A stretch of 64,000 bases of DNA from Siphonodentalium dalli. Lineage: Eukaryota; Mollusca; Scaphopoda; Gadilida; Siphonodentaliidae. The position numbers and the translations under genes were made by a program. Below the pieces are notes generated by a model. That model saw nothing but the letters and a program-made list of their open reading frames with translations. It did no database searches and was not told where the DNA came from. Shown here piece after piece: positions 33,901-45,756 of this stretch (its first letter is position 1; each line of letters begins with the position of its first letter). The DNA lies in NCBI GenBank assembly GCA_032622095.1, contig CP136061.1:37517797-37581796 (forward strand), read 5' to 3'.

Positions 33901-36900
33901 CAGCTGGGTGTACACTCACTGTGTGAGGTGGCCTGTGATGCTATAAGCTGGGTGTACACTCACTGTGTGAGGTGGCCCGTGATGCTATCAACTGGGTGTA
34001 CACTCACTGTGTGAGGTGGCCCGTGATGCTATCAGCTGGGTGTACACTCACTGTGTGGGGTGGCCCGTGATGCTATCAGCTGGGTGTACACTCACTGTGT
34101 GAGGTGGCCCGTGATGCTATCAGCTGGGTGTACACACTCACTGTGTGAGGTGGCCCGTGATGCTATCAGCTGGGTGTACACTCACTGTGTGAGGTGGCCT
34201 CACAATACATCACAGGAACCGTGATGCTATCAGCTGGGTGTACACTCACTGTGTGAGGTGGCCCGTGATGCTATCAGCTGGGTGTACACACTCACTGTGT
34301 GAGGTGGCCTCACATCACAGGAACCGTGATGCTATCAGCTGGGTGTACACTCACTGTGTGAGGTGGCCCGTGATGCTATCAGCTGGGTGTACACACTCAC
34401 TGTGTGAGGTGGCCCGTGATGCTATCAGCTGGGTGTACACACTCACTGTGTGAGGTGGCCTCAATACATCACAGGAACCGTGATGCTATCAGCTGGGTGT
34501 ACACACTCACTGTGTGAGGTGGCCTCAATACATCACAGGAACCGTGATGCTATCAGCTGGGTGTACACTCACTGTGTGAGGTGGCCTCACATCACAGGAA
34601 CTGTGATGCTATCAGCTGGGTGTACACACTCACTGTGTGAGGTGGCCTGTGATGCTATCAGCTGGGTGTACACACTCACTGTATGAGGTGGCCCGTGATG
34701 CTATCAGCTGGGTGTACACACTCACTGTGTGAGGTGGCCCGTGATGCTATCAGCTGGGTGTACACACTCACTGTGTGAGGTGGCCCGAGATGCTATCAGC
34801 TGGGTGTACACTCACTGTGTGAGGTGGCCCGTGATGCTATCAGTTGGGTGTACACACTCACTGTGTGAGGTGGCCCGTGATGCTATCAGCTGGGTGTACA
34901 CACTCACTGTGTGAGGTGGCCCGTGATGCTATCAGCTGGGTGTACACACTCACTGTGTGAGGTGGCCCGTGATGCTATCAGCTGGGTGTACACTCACTGT
35001 GTGAGGTGGCCCGTGATGCTATCAGCTGGGTGTACACTCACTGTGTGAGGTGGCCCGTGATGCTATCAGCTGGGTGTACACTCACTGTGTGAGGTGGCCC
35101 ATGATGCTATCAGCTGGGTGTACACTCACTGTGTGAGGTGGCCCGTGATGCTATCAGCTGGGTGTACACTCACTGTGTGAGGTGGCCCGTGATGCTATCA
35201 GCTGGGTGTACACACTCACTGTGTGAGGTGGCCCGTGATGCTATCAGCTGGGTGTACACACTCACTGTGTGAGGTGGCCCGTGATGCTATCAGCTGGGTG
35301 TACACTCACTGTGTGAGGTGGCCTCACAATACATCACAGGAACCGTGATGCTATCAGCTGGGTGTACACTCACTGTGTGAGGTGGCCCGTGATGCTATCA
35401 GCTGGGTGTACACACTCACTGTGTGAGGTGGCCTCACATCACAGGAACCGTGATGCTATCAGCTGGGTGTACACTCACTGTGTGAGGTGGCCCGTGATGC
35501 TATCAGCTGGGTGTACACACTCACTGTGTGAGGTGGCCCGTGATGCTATCAGCTGGGTGTACACACTCACTGTGTGAGGTGGCCTCAATACATCACAGGA
35601 ACCGTGATGCTATCAGCTGGGTGTACACACTCACTGTGTGAGGTGGCCTCAATACATCACAGGAACCGTGATGCTATCAGCTGGGTGTACACTCACTGTG
35701 TGAGGTGGCCTCACATCACAGGAACCGTGATGCTATCAGCTGGGTGTACACACTCACTGTGTGAGGTGGCCTGTGATGCTATAAGCTGGGTGTACACACT
35801 CACTGTGTGAGGTGGCCCGTGATGCTATCAGCTGGGTGTACACACTCACTGTGTGAGGTGGCCCGTGATGCTATCAGCTGGGTGTACACACTCACTGTGT
35901 GAGGTGGCCCATGATGCTATCAGCTGGGTGTACACTCACTGTGTGAGGTGGCCCGTGATGCTATCAGCTGGGTGTACACACTCACTGTGTGAGGTGGCCC
36001 GTGATGCTATCAGCTGGGTGTACACACTCACTGTGTGAGGTGGCCCGTGATGCTATCAGCTGGGTGTACACTCACTGTGTGAGGTGGCCCGTGATGCTAT
36101 AAGCTGGGTGTACACTCACTGTGTGAGGTGGCCCGTGATGCTATCAACTGGGTGTACACTCACTGTGTGAGGTGGCCCGTGATGCTATCAGCTGGGTGTA
36201 CACTCACTGTGTGAGGTGGCCCGTGATGCTATCAGCTGGGTGTACACTCACTGTGTGAGGTGGCCCGTGATGCTATCAGCTGGGTGTACACACTCACTGT
36301 GTGAGGTGGCCTCGTGATGCTATCAGCTGGGTGTACACTCACTGTGTGAGGTGGCCTCACAATACATCACAGGAACCGTGATGCTATCAGCTGGGTGTAC
36401 ACTCACTGTGTGAGGTGGCCCGTGATGCTATCAGCTGGGTGTACACACTCACTGTGTGAGGTGGCCCGTGATGCTATCAGCTGGGTGTACACACTCACTG
36501 TGTGAGGTGGCCCGTGATGCTATCAGCTGGGTGTACACTCACTGTGTGAGGTGGCCTCACAATACATCACAGGAACCGTGATGCTATCAGCTGGGTGTAC
36601 ACTCACTGTGTGAGGTGGCCCGTGATGCTATCAGCTGGGTGTACACACTCACTGTGTGAGGTGGCCTCACATCACAGGAACCGTGATGCTATCAGCTGGG
36701 TGTACACTCACTGTGTGAGGTGGCCCATGATGCTATCAGCTGGGTGTACACACTCACTGTGTGAGGTGGCCCGTGATGCTATCAGCTGGGTGTACACACT
36801 CACTGTGTGAGGTGGCCTCAATACATCACAGGAACCGTGATGCTATCAGCTGGGTGTACACACTCACTCTGTGAGGTGGCCTCAATACATCACAGGAACC

Positions 36901-37415
36901 GTGATGCTATCAGCTGGGTGTACACTCACTGTGTGAGGTGGCCTCACATCACAGGAACCGTGATGCTATCAGCTGGGTGTACACACTCACTGTGTGAGGT
37001 GGCCTGTGATGCTCTCAGCTGGGTGTACACACTCACTGTGTGAGGTGGCCCGTGATGCTATCAGCTGGGTGTACACACTCACTGTGTGAGGTGGCCGTGA
37101 TGCTATCAGCTGGGTGTACACACTCACTGTGTGAGGTGGCCCGTGATGCTATCAGCTGGGTGTACACTCACTGTGTGAGGTGGCCTGTGATGCTATCAGC
37201 TGGGTGTACACACTCACTGTGTGAGGTGGCCCATGATGCTATCAGCTGGGTGTACACACTCACTGTGTGAGGTGGCCCGTGATGCTATCAGCTGGGTGTA
37301 CACTCACTGTGTGAGGTGGCCCGTGATGCTATCAGCTGGGTGTACACACTCACTGTGTGAGGTGGCCCGTGATGCTATCAGCTGGGTGTACACACTCACT
37401 GTGTGAGGTGGCCTC
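30931..37415. repeat. 6.5-kb satellite of 44/46-bp units with higher-order repeats
   Basis: The basic unit reads GTGATGCTATCAGCTGGGTG, then TACAC(AC)TCACTGTGTG and AGGTGGCC. Length is 44 or 46 bp depending on an extra AC. Some units carry an extra 15-19 bp insert with CATCACAGGAACC. Insert positions recur every 1.03-1.23 kb. Rare variants recur at 2,155-2,156 bp: GTATGAGG (32526/34681), CCATGATG (32945/35100 and 33754/35910), CTATAAGC (33941/36097), TCAACTGG (33988/36144). The open frames of 60-93 codons in it (MLSAGCTHSLCEVA) are repeat translations, not proteins. Confidence 0.97.
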
Positions 37416-38194
37416 AAATAGTGAATATTTTACCTGATGTTGATTTGGTAATTAATCCAGGTGTGTAGAGCTATTTTGAGCAATGGCATCAGGGCATTCC
37501 ACCATTATGTTGCCGCCTGTGTACTTTCCGATTACAGACATGATTAACTAACTTACTGATGAGAGAGTTATTCTCATAATAATCGGGTGTTCTTATGTCG
37601 GTATTTTAGTTGGGTTGTATGTGGTAGAGGTCGTGGTTTTCTATTTATTTGGTTGATAGTTCTGTAATGAGAGGGATATTTCTACACAATTTGAAGGTCT
37701 ATTCATCAATTTGATTACCAAATCATTTTTTTTTTTTTTTTTATATATTTTTATACAGTACACATTATGGATACATTATCACAATAAACTTGTTAGACTA
37801 AATTAATTAAAGCATCATTGTCTCATATTGAGGGGAGTGGGCTAGCTTGAACTTGAAATTATCAAGAAATGTGTTGTTTCTTTGAAAGTATGTAATATAT
37901 GTTAACCATATGTATGTAATTTACTATCAAAGACTTAATAAGATAAAGAAAAACAACGTTCTAATTTGTTTGCAGGCAGATTGGATATGATTGATTACCA
38001 AATCATATCGTATCATGCTCAGGGGTCTCGAAGCAAGGGGAAGATGGGAGCATATGACACCCACCCTGCCCTACACCAAGGGGGCCACAAAGTTCAGTTT
38101 CAAACTTTATATAATAAATACCTCAGATATCAGCTAAAACAGTAATGTTGTAATATGTCAGAAGAGACAAATATTCCCATTCTAGTACATGTAG
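37416..38194. other. About 780 bp, nothing recognised
   Basis: AT-rich, with T18 at 37725. TTTGATTACCAAATCAT-like phrases occur twice (37708 and 37990). Confidence 0.5.
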
Positions 38195-38198
38195 TTAA

Positions 38199-38581
38199 CC
38201 CTTTACCCAACAGAACGGCCCTGTGCCAATGCATTCTCTTATATATGTGAGTCGACCATAGGTCGCCTCGCATATATAAGAGAATGCATTGGCTTAACAC
38301 ATTAAGAATTATAAAATTGTTAAAGAATGTAAGAAAAAATGGTAAAAAAAAGATTTTTTTTAGGCCAATGCATTCTCTTATATATGCGAGGCGACCTATG
38401 GTCGACTCGCATATATAAGAGAATGCATTGGCACAGGGCATAACTGTAACTATCACAATGTGGTCAAGGAGCCGGTTCCAATGATATCCATATTTGTATG
38501 GTTCTATTGAGACAGACCGAAGATATTTTAGGCTGTTGAAGCTTTATTTGGCCGGTTTTGGCCGGTTTGTTGGGTAAAGGG
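38199..38581 (-). mobile_element. Family C1 MITE with TTAA duplication
   Basis: TTAA on both sides (38195-38198, 38582-38585). Inverted relative to the 10414 copy: hairpins first, then the GGTTCCAATGATATCC arm and the GGCCGGTTTTGGCCGG end. Confidence 0.92.
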
Positions 38582-38600
38582 TTAAAGGCAAAGGCGGCCT

Positions 38601-39420
38601 TCATTATAGGTTATATATTTTGGAAGATCTGTGTGTTTGTGTGTGTGTGTGTTCGCGATGGACTCGAACACGGCTGGACCGATTTCGACCAAACTTGGTA
38701 CGGACACGTAATTCGACCCGGGAACGAACGTCATGGGCCTATTGATTTTCAGATCCGAGGTCAACTTTTCACGTGCCAAGGTCAAATCTGTTTTTACGCT
38801 GTGTTACGGGACTTTCATTTGAGTTCGGTGCTTACAAATCGATTCGAAACAGCGCGAATAATAAAATGCCAGTCATAATAATGACACTGTGAGAATCTTT
38901 CGTGTTTCCTCTTTCCAACGATATATAATGCATATGTATCTGTTTTAGTTATCTGCCTCAATTATCAAGAAGAAGTGGTACTATCTTCCATCAGGATAAA
39001 AACAATGCGTAACTTCTATGACGTCGTTAGAGGTCATAACGTTAGATCACGTTAACGCTTAACCGGCCGATGCATTTGACTGTTTCAGACGTCTTGGCGA
39101 TATCTCGGGCACCGATGGTAATTTATCTTTACGTTGAAACTTGATAATTAATGAGCGTGTGTATATGAGGCGCGTTTATATACTTGAGTGGAAATCAAAT
39201 CGGGTTAAACTGGCGGATTTTTACGGACGAAATTTGATGCATAGGGTACGGACGAAATTTGATGCATAGGGTATCTCGGTATCCGCTGGGCCGATTTGCC
39301 GGTATCCGCTGGGCCGATTTCCACCATTTTTGGGGTGTTGGTGTTTGACCCAACCTGACCTTGACCTTCAAAATGGTCAATTCAAGGTCAAAGCCCTGAC
39401 GAAGTCGGGTCACCTTCTAG
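38601..39420 (+). mobile_element. Helitron-like element 1 of a head-to-tail pair
   Basis: Near the left end ATATATTTTGGAAGATCTGT, a TG run and TTCGCGATGGACTCG; then GGACCGATTTCGACC. The right end has CCTGACGAAGTCGGG, TCACCTTCTAG at 39420. The exact 5' TC (near 38601) is uncertain. Internally GGTATCCGCTGGGCCGATTT and TACGGACGAAATTTGATGCA are each duplicated. Confidence 0.75.
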
Positions 39421-40124
39421 TCTATTATATATTTTGGAAGATCTGTCTGTCTGTGTGTCTGTCTGTGTGTTCGCGATGAACTCGAAAACGGCCGACCCGA
39501 TTTCGATGAAACTTGGTATGTGGGGGTATTTTCGGCCGGGGTGGCATGGGCCTATTAATTTGTCCGTGCGACGTGACCTTGACATCGGGTAATTTCAAGG
39601 TCAAACGCCCGAATATCATGGCATTTCGATGAAACTTGGTATGTGGGGGTACATAAGGCCGGGGAGTGGCATAAACCTATTAATTTGCCCGTGCGATGTG
39701 ACCTTGACCTTGAAATCGGGTCATTTCAAGGTCAAACGCCCGAATATCATGGGATTTCGATGAAACTTGGTATGTGGTGGTACTTTCGTATGGGGAGTCT
39801 CATAAGCATATTCATTTGCCCGTGCGTCGTGACCTTGACCTTGAAATCGGGTCAATTCAAGGTCATATCGCCAATTTTGATGGGATTTCGACGAAATTTG
39901 ATACGTGGGGTTACTTTTGTCCACTGAGTGTTTTGGACGGGTCGAGTCGTGACCCCGACCTGACCTTGACCTTCAAAATGATCAATTCAAGGTCAAATCG
40001 GGTAAAACCGGATGGCTTTCAACGGACACGTTTGTCCGGGTAGTGTTTTGGACCCCACTTGACCTTGACCTTCAAAATGGACAATTCAAGGTTAAAGCCC
40101 GGATGAAGTCGGGTCACCTTCTAG
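39421..40124 (+). mobile_element. Helitron-like element 2 of a head-to-tail pair
   Basis: Starts TCTATTATATATTTTGGAAG directly after the CTAG of element 1 and ends GTCGGGTCACCTTCTAG at 40124, followed by T. The inner order mirrors the 25593-26181 copy, including AAACTTGGTATGTGGGGGTA and GTGACCTTGACCTTGAAATC. Non-coding. Confidence 0.85.
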
Positions 40125-40489
40125 TAGGTTATAATTTTGAAATAACAGTTACCAAATTATGAAAATTTCCTCAAGAATATACCAATAGTGTATAGTACGA
40201 TAGAACAAATCTGATAGTATAAACAAAAAACACACTTTTATATACTGTTATATTGTAAACAACTTGGTGGCATTTCTAACCAAAGTTCCCTTAGAGGGAG
40301 GGGTCTCCCCAGTGACGAGTGTTTTTCTTATTGCATACTCTTTACATACTGTTTGTTTACATAACATGGTGTTTGTTTACATAACACAGAGTACTAACAT
40401 GACAATAGCATGCAAATTACACAAAATTTATGATTGGTCTAAGAACAAAATTTCACTATAATATAATAATCTTTCTGTTTATGGCTGTT
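40125..40489. other. Spacer, nothing recognised
   Basis: AT-rich; a 65-codon frame has no domain. Confidence 0.5.
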
Positions 40490-40493
40490 TTAA

Positions 40494-40885
40494 CCCTTTA
40501 CCCAACAGAAGGGCCCTGTGCCAATGCATTCTCTTATATATGCGAGTCGACCATAGGTCGCCTCGTATATATAAGAGAATGCATTGGCTTAACACATTAA
40601 AAATTATAAAATTGTTAAAGAATGTAAGAAAAAATGGTAAAAAGTGTTAAAAAAAGATTGTTTTTAGGCCAATGCATTCTCTTATATATGCGAGGCGACC
40701 TATGGTCGACTCGCATATATAAGAGAATGCATTGGCACAGGGCATAACTGTAACTATCACAATGTGGTCAAGGAGCCGGTTCCAATGATATCCATATTTG
40801 TATGGTTCTATTGAGACAGACCGAAGATATTTTAGGCTGTTGAAGCTTTATTTGGCCGGTTTTGGCCGGTTTGTTGGGTAAAGGG
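40494..40885 (-). mobile_element. Family C1 MITE with TTAA duplication
   Basis: TTAA at 40490-40493 and 40886-40889; same orientation and build as the 38199 copy. Confidence 0.92.
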
Positions 40886-40944
40886 TTAACTGATGTGACT
40901 ATTTTAACAGCAATACCCACTGCCAACACTCACCGTATCTTTAA

Positions 40945-40980
40945 CCCTTTCAGTGCCAAGTGCGATTTTTGTATCAACCC
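40945..40980. mobile_element. Family C2 MITE, left tip only
   Basis: TTAA, then CCCTTTCAGTGCCAAG and CGATTTTTGTATCAACCC. The remainder is absent. Confidence 0.7.
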
Positions 40981-41639
40981 AGAGCTTGAACCTGGGAAGT
41001 GCTTTAACAATGTTGTATGATATTACCAATAGTTTGCCCAATTTACATCTGACTGAAAAAAGTGACTTGTCTGGAAGTTGTGCCCCCTTGCCTTTGGTTG
41101 CTTCCGGGCCCCTAATCATGCTATCTTTGGAATGCAACATACTAGTCCATTACATAATGTCTTGGCATCTTTTCCTCAATTCCAAGGGCTGCATGATACC
41201 ACATTTTTTTCTAATTCTATCTAAGTCACTGGTTATATAATTATCATGCTAACTTTGGAATGCAAGATAGTAGTCCATTGATGTCTCTGTCACTGCCAGG
41301 TGCCAAGATTCAATGCTTATTTAGTGATAATTCTATTGAAGATATATTTATATATTTGAAATCATGTGTGTGGATATAGTCATTGAATAGTATAATCTTT
41401 CCACATTAATACTGTGGAGGAAAAAAAACACTAATTGGAATAAGATTCATTTATCTTCATGACTTCTCAAATTGCCTACTCTTCACATTGCTTAGTCAAT
41501 ACATTCGATTCAACAGATCATAATTTACTAAGATATTCTATCATTAATGTCTATATTTTTACTTGAACAGCTAGAAGATTTAACCAGCTCACACATGTCA
41601 TATGGCCGGAAACATTGAAAGAATCAATAAACAACTATA
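40981..41639. other. About 660 bp, weak dispersed repeat only
   Basis: The first 140 bases resemble 11620-11760. CATGCTANCTTTGGAATGCAA occurs twice (41116 and 41247). A 95-codon frame has no recognised domain. Confidence 0.45.
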
Positions 41640-42140
41640 CAGTAATGCCCTAATTAATCAACTCCTTAACCCTTTACCCAACAAACAGGCCATAACCGGC
41701 CAAATAAAGCTTCAACAGCCTAAAATATCTTGGGTCTGTCTCAATAGAACCATACAAATATGGATATCATTGGAACCGGCTCCTTGACCACATTGTAATA
41801 GTTACAGTTATGCCCTGTGCCAATGCATTCTCTTATATATGCGAGTCGACCATAGGTCGCCTCGCATATATAAGAGAATGCATTGGCCTAAAAAAAATCT
41901 TTTTTTAACACTTTTTACCATTTTTTCTTACATTCTTTAACAATTTTATAATTTTTAATGTGTTAAGCCAATGCATTCTCTTATATATGCGAGGCGACCT
42001 ATGGTCGACTCGCATATATAAGAGAATGCATTGGCCCAGGGCCCTTCTGTTGGGTAAAGGGTTAACCACAGCAGAATAATGGGTAATTTTTCAGGATTTA
42101 GTCGGAAATATGGCTTGTTGATTATTTAGGGCGTTACTAT
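41640..42140. mobile_element. Family A MITE split by a C1 MITE
   Basis: The left arm to CAACTCC and the right part from CCACAGCAGAATAATGGG are separated by the C1 insertion at the TTAA of CTCCTTAACCACAG. After rejoining, the right arm is shortened (GGCTTGTTGATTATTTAGGG). Confidence 0.88.
41670..42061 (+). mobile_element. Family C1 MITE nested in family A
   Basis: TTAA at 41666-41669 and 42062-42065, the TTAA belonging to the family A arm. 392 bp, orientation as at 10414. Confidence 0.95.
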
Positions 42141-42460
42141 AATATTGGTGATGGCAGAAAGACGACCTGATAAGTTCATTTCACCTGGGTGTAATCTCAT
42201 TTCTCTTATTAAATATTTTGTGCAGCCCTAGAAATTGGCATATTTATCCAACAGCATTTTTTTAGAACTGCATGAAATTCTATATTGCTTCTAAAGCTTT
42301 TTTCTATGGTATTGCCTTTTCCCGTATGCTAATTTAGATGGCTAATTTACATGCTGATTTGTCATGAAATAATTTTTTCCGATTTTATCAGGTCTTTTCT
42401 ACCCTTTTTGTGAAAGATTACTGGGTTCTTTGCATTGGTAAAATGTGTGCCTGAGGCTTG
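42141..42460. other. Spacer, nothing recognised
   Basis: AT-rich unique sequence. Confidence 0.5.
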
Positions 42461-42462
42461 TA

Positions 42463-42608
42463 CAGTAATGCTTATTGCCATTCATCGGAAAGCTCTCAGT
42501 GAGAACTTTCTGATGAATGGTAACATTGAGCCATATTTCTGACTAAATCCTGAAATATTACCCATAATTCTGCTGTGGTTAAGGAGTCGATTATTTAGGG
42601 CATTACTG
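42463..42608. mobile_element. Family A MITE, left arm deleted
   Basis: TA then CAGTAATG, jumping directly to TTGCCATTCATCGG; the right arm is full length to GGGCATTACTG then TA. Confidence 0.87.
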
Positions 42609-42738
42609 TAATTGAGAAATTTTATGAGTGATAAATTATATAAACATTCAGTGTCATGAAAAAAGGGCATAAAACTGAACCCATATTCAAACTTTACCTG
42701 TATATCCAGCACACCTATAATTTTGAAGCAATCAGATA

Positions 42739-42888
42739 CAAGCCTTGAAATAGTGTGTCTGTCATTTGCAGAATGAGGTCCCCAGAGGGTGAATTTAGTG
42801 ATGCTACCCCGCATAGCTGGCTAGCATCACCAAATTCACCCTCTGGGAACCTCATTCTGCTGAGGTGTAAGCAGAATGAGGTCCCCAT
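42739..42888. mobile_element. Family B MITE, 3'-truncated
   Basis: CAAGCCTTGAAATAG start, first palindrome and joint CTGAGGTG present; breaks off at GAATGAGGTCCCC. Confidence 0.82.
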
Positions 42889-43211
42889 TTACTATTGAAA
42901 AATATCACGTAAAATCAAATTGCTTTCAATCAGCGGTCCGCTAAAGTATTCAACTCAGTATTGGATTGTAATTTGAAACCGTCTTTTGAGGTGATAAAAT
43001 TACGATATATTGAATCTGTATTTGACACACGGTTTCAATACGGTTTTTCTTTTCCAAACAGACTATAGTCAATATATTGAAATACCGCCCAGCCCTAAAT
43101 CAGGGACCAGCCTAGAGGTTTAAAATTGAGAAATGTCACTCCTTTCTAATTGCTTATTAGGGAGAAGTGGACTGTTATCAGAGAGACGTCATAATGGCTA
43201 AGTTCAACTTA
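42889..43211. other. Spacer, nothing recognised
   Basis: AT-rich. Contains inexact inverted GGTTTCAATAC / GTATTTGACACACGG-like words, too weak to call. Confidence 0.45.
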
Positions 43212-43426
43212 CAGTATAATGCTCTAATTAATCGACTCCTTAAACACAGCAGAATTATGGGTAATTTTTCAGGATTTAGTCGGAAATATGGCTTGTTGCC
43301 ATTCATCAGAAAGCTCTTGGGGAGAGCTTTCCGATGAATGGCAACAAGCCATATTTCCGACTAAATCCTGAAAAGTTACCCATAATTCTGCTGTGTTTAA
43401 GGAGTCAATTAATTAGAGCATTACTG
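43212..43426. mobile_element. Family A MITE, full palindrome
   Basis: Ends CAGTATAATGCTCTAATTAA and GAGCATTACTG, then TA. Centre CTCTTGGGGAGAGC. Confidence 0.88.
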
Positions 43427-43494
43427 TACATCCCCACAGGGACCTTCTATGAACCATCGATCTATATTTACGTCGATGTATGATCCAATAAGTA

Positions 43495-43670
43495 CAGTAA
43501 TGCCTTAAATAATCGACTCATTAACCACAGCAGAATTATGGGTAATTTTTCAGGATTTAGTCGGAAATATGGCTTGTTGCCATTCATCGGAAAGCGCTCA
43601 CTAAATTCTGAAAATTAAGTTACCGATAATACTGCTGTGGTTAAAGAGTCAATTATTTAGGCCATTACTG
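43495..43670. mobile_element. Family A MITE, left member of the composite
   Basis: TA precedes CAGTAATGCCTTAAATAATC. The right arm lacks the GCCATATTTCCGAC block. It ends GGCCATTACTG; this GGCC variant is shared with the 59375 copy. Confidence 0.88.
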
Positions 43671-43905
43671 TACGTGTAAACTACAAATTGGCATTTCTTA
43701 ATTCAGTCGGGATTGTCAGTGATGCCCATAACTGTCAAAATATCATAATTATTATTGGACCAGGTGCAGAAGAATTCCCTATATTTTCACAGCTAAATAA
43801 TCAACAGTTACGTTCTGCACACAGTGTGTCATTTACATCATGGTGGTCTTTAATAATTTACATGCAGGAAAAATGGGCGAGGAAAAGTTGGGAAAGGATA
43901 TTATA

Positions 43906-44094
43906 CAGTAATGCCCTAAATAATCGACTCCTTAACCACAGCAGAACTATGGGTAATTTTTCAGGATTTAGTTGGAAATATGACTCAGTGAGAGCTTTCC
44001 GATGAATGGCAACAAGCCATATTTGCGACTAAATCCTGAAAAATTACCCATAATTCTGCTGTGGTTAAGGAGTCGATTATTTAGGGCATTACTG
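43906..44094. mobile_element. Family A MITE, right member of the composite
   Basis: TA then CAGTAATGCCCTAAATAATC; ends GGGCATTACTG. Left arm shortened at GGAAATATGACTCAGTGAGA. Confidence 0.88.
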
Positions 44095-44169
44095 TCCATC
44101 CCCACAGCGCCCTTCTATGATCCAATAAGTATTAAATACAAGAGCCTATCTATAAACCATTATAATACT

Positions 44170-44572
44170 AAACCTGAGTTTAGTGTGACTGTCATTTGCA
44201 GAATGAGGTCTGCAGAGGGTGAATTTAGTGACGCTATAACAAATAGCGGGCTTGCATCACTATTCACCAACTGGGGACCTCATTCTGCTTAGGCCTCATC
44301 TTCTCTCGAAAGTTTCTTTATTATCAAATTTCTATAGAAACTTCTTCACATAGATTCCATTTCATTTTTAGTTTAGTTTCTCTATATCTCCAAATTCACC
44401 ATTTGGGAACTTCAATCTGAGTCTTATGTCTCCCATAGCAGTTGAGGCCATGCAGAATGAGGTCCCCAGAGGGTTAATATGGTGATGCTAGCCCACTGTG
44501 CGGGATAGCGTCACTAAATTCACACTCTGGGGACCTCAATCTGCAAATGACAGGCACCTTATTCCCAGGCCA
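44170..44572. mobile_element. Family B MITE, AAACTCAG subtype
   Basis: Left CTGAGTTTAGTGTGACTG, right CACCTTATTCCCAGGC. Middle reversed relative to the 24505 copy (CATAGATTCCATTTCATTTT). Confidence 0.78.
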
Positions 44573-44614
44573 GATGATAATGTAAAATACCTCTACAATT
44601 GGATGCATAATTAA

Positions 44615-44883
44615 GAGCTTCCTGAAATTTCGCGAATACCTTGGCTTACAAGATCGAAGTAAATATTGTTAGGCCAATGCATTCTCTTATTTTTGTGAGC
44701 CTCTGATAGGAAGCCTCGCATATATAAGAGAATACATTGGCCTAACAATATTTACTTCGATCTTGTAAGCCAGTGTTTTTTCTAAAATATGCGAGCCTCC
44801 CAATTGGAGACTTACATTTATAAGATAATGCAGTGGCACAGAATCTTTAATGCTGCACCAGCTCAGCTCCCATCATTATTGGG
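44615..44883 (-). mobile_element. Family C3 MITE with a long nearly perfect palindrome
   Basis: TTAA at 44611-44614 and 44884-44887. The right end CAGCTCCCATCATTATTGGG shows minus orientation. Inside, CTTACAAGATCGAAGTAAAT and ATTTACTTCGATCTTGTAAG are the outer edges of a palindrome of about 120 bp. Confidence 0.85.
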
Positions 44884-44887
44884 TTAA

Positions 44888-45750
44888 AGACAAATAATGG
44901 TAGCTCATAAATAACTTATTTTATGGACAACTATTTGGGAAGCTAGATATTTTTTTTATACCAAGAAATTTAGACCATATACATTATTTCATAAAATTAT
45001 GTCCAATATTATTATCCAGGGGGGGGGGGGGTTGTGTCAATGATCAAAATTGGAAATTTGTTTGCAGTCCACTTACTAAATGTATGGATTGATAATTAAC
45101 TGAGTGAAGGAGTATGCAACTGTTAATGCGTGCAGACCTGACATGAAGATGAAGATTCCAACAACAACATATTTTGTTTATGTAATTACACTCTGTGAAA
45201 CAATTTGTCTTACAATATTATTTAGTGTCCCTGAAAAACACCGTGAAACAAATTTTGTTGTTATGAATTTCAAACGACAGAACACACACAAGGAAGACTA
45301 CTAAAAATAGTAAGAGTAAACATCTGTCGTTGGACAGTATTTGTTGGGTGTGTGAGAAAAAAATTGAAAGAAACTCGATAACTAGTTCCAGAAGCTTGAC
45401 CAGAATCAACAAACCAGAATTATTATTTTATTTACAAATGCACAGAAGAGAGAGAGACCATAAATAAACATTAACATTCCAGGTAGGGTCCTGCATATAG
45501 CCAGTATTCGAAATGATATTCGATTCGACCCTGGCAAATATCTCCGTCTACCTTCACGATGCTACTTTATGATGGAATATTCCTATGTTGAATGTGATCA
45601 TGAAAAGCAGTTTTCTGTAAGCACACATCCCCAGCTGACTAGATCGAGTCAACAAACCAGAATTATTGTTTTCTAGCCTGGAGTCTATATAAAAATGCAT
45701 GGAAAAGAGCCAATCTATACAAATTCCAGAAATGTTCTCATTGTTGAGAG
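44888..45750. other. About 860 bp, nothing recognised
   Basis: G10 at 45020. Frames of 64-66 codons have no domains. Confidence 0.5.
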
Positions 45751-45756
45751 GTTCCT

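Larger units (their letters stand above)
43495..44094. mobile_element. Composite: family A MITE - 235-bp core - family A MITE
   Basis: Two family A MITEs (43495-43670 and 43906-44094) enclose 43671-43905. The whole module recurs inverted at 58931-59541 with the core more than 90% alike by eye and the same private changes in the MITEs. Outside the outer MITE ends the two loci do not match. Here the composite is itself flanked by direct copies of CATCCCCACAG...CCAATAAGTA (43428-43494 and 44097-44135). Confidence 0.85.

Noticed and set aside
30931-37415. Repeated open frames that translate to MLSAGCTHSLCEVA-type peptides, possibly a repeat protein
   Set aside because: Unit lengths of 44, 46 and about 64 bp are not multiples of three, frames shift between units, and the frames are bounded by stops inside the repeat itself. 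It is satellite DNA.
30931-37415. CRISPR-like array
   Set aside because: Units are contiguous, with no unique spacers, and the context is eukaryotic.
38630-38660. A telomere-like or functional TG run
   Set aside because: A simple GTGTGT stretch that belongs to the 5' region of the Helitron family (TCTGTCTGTGTGT in other copies).
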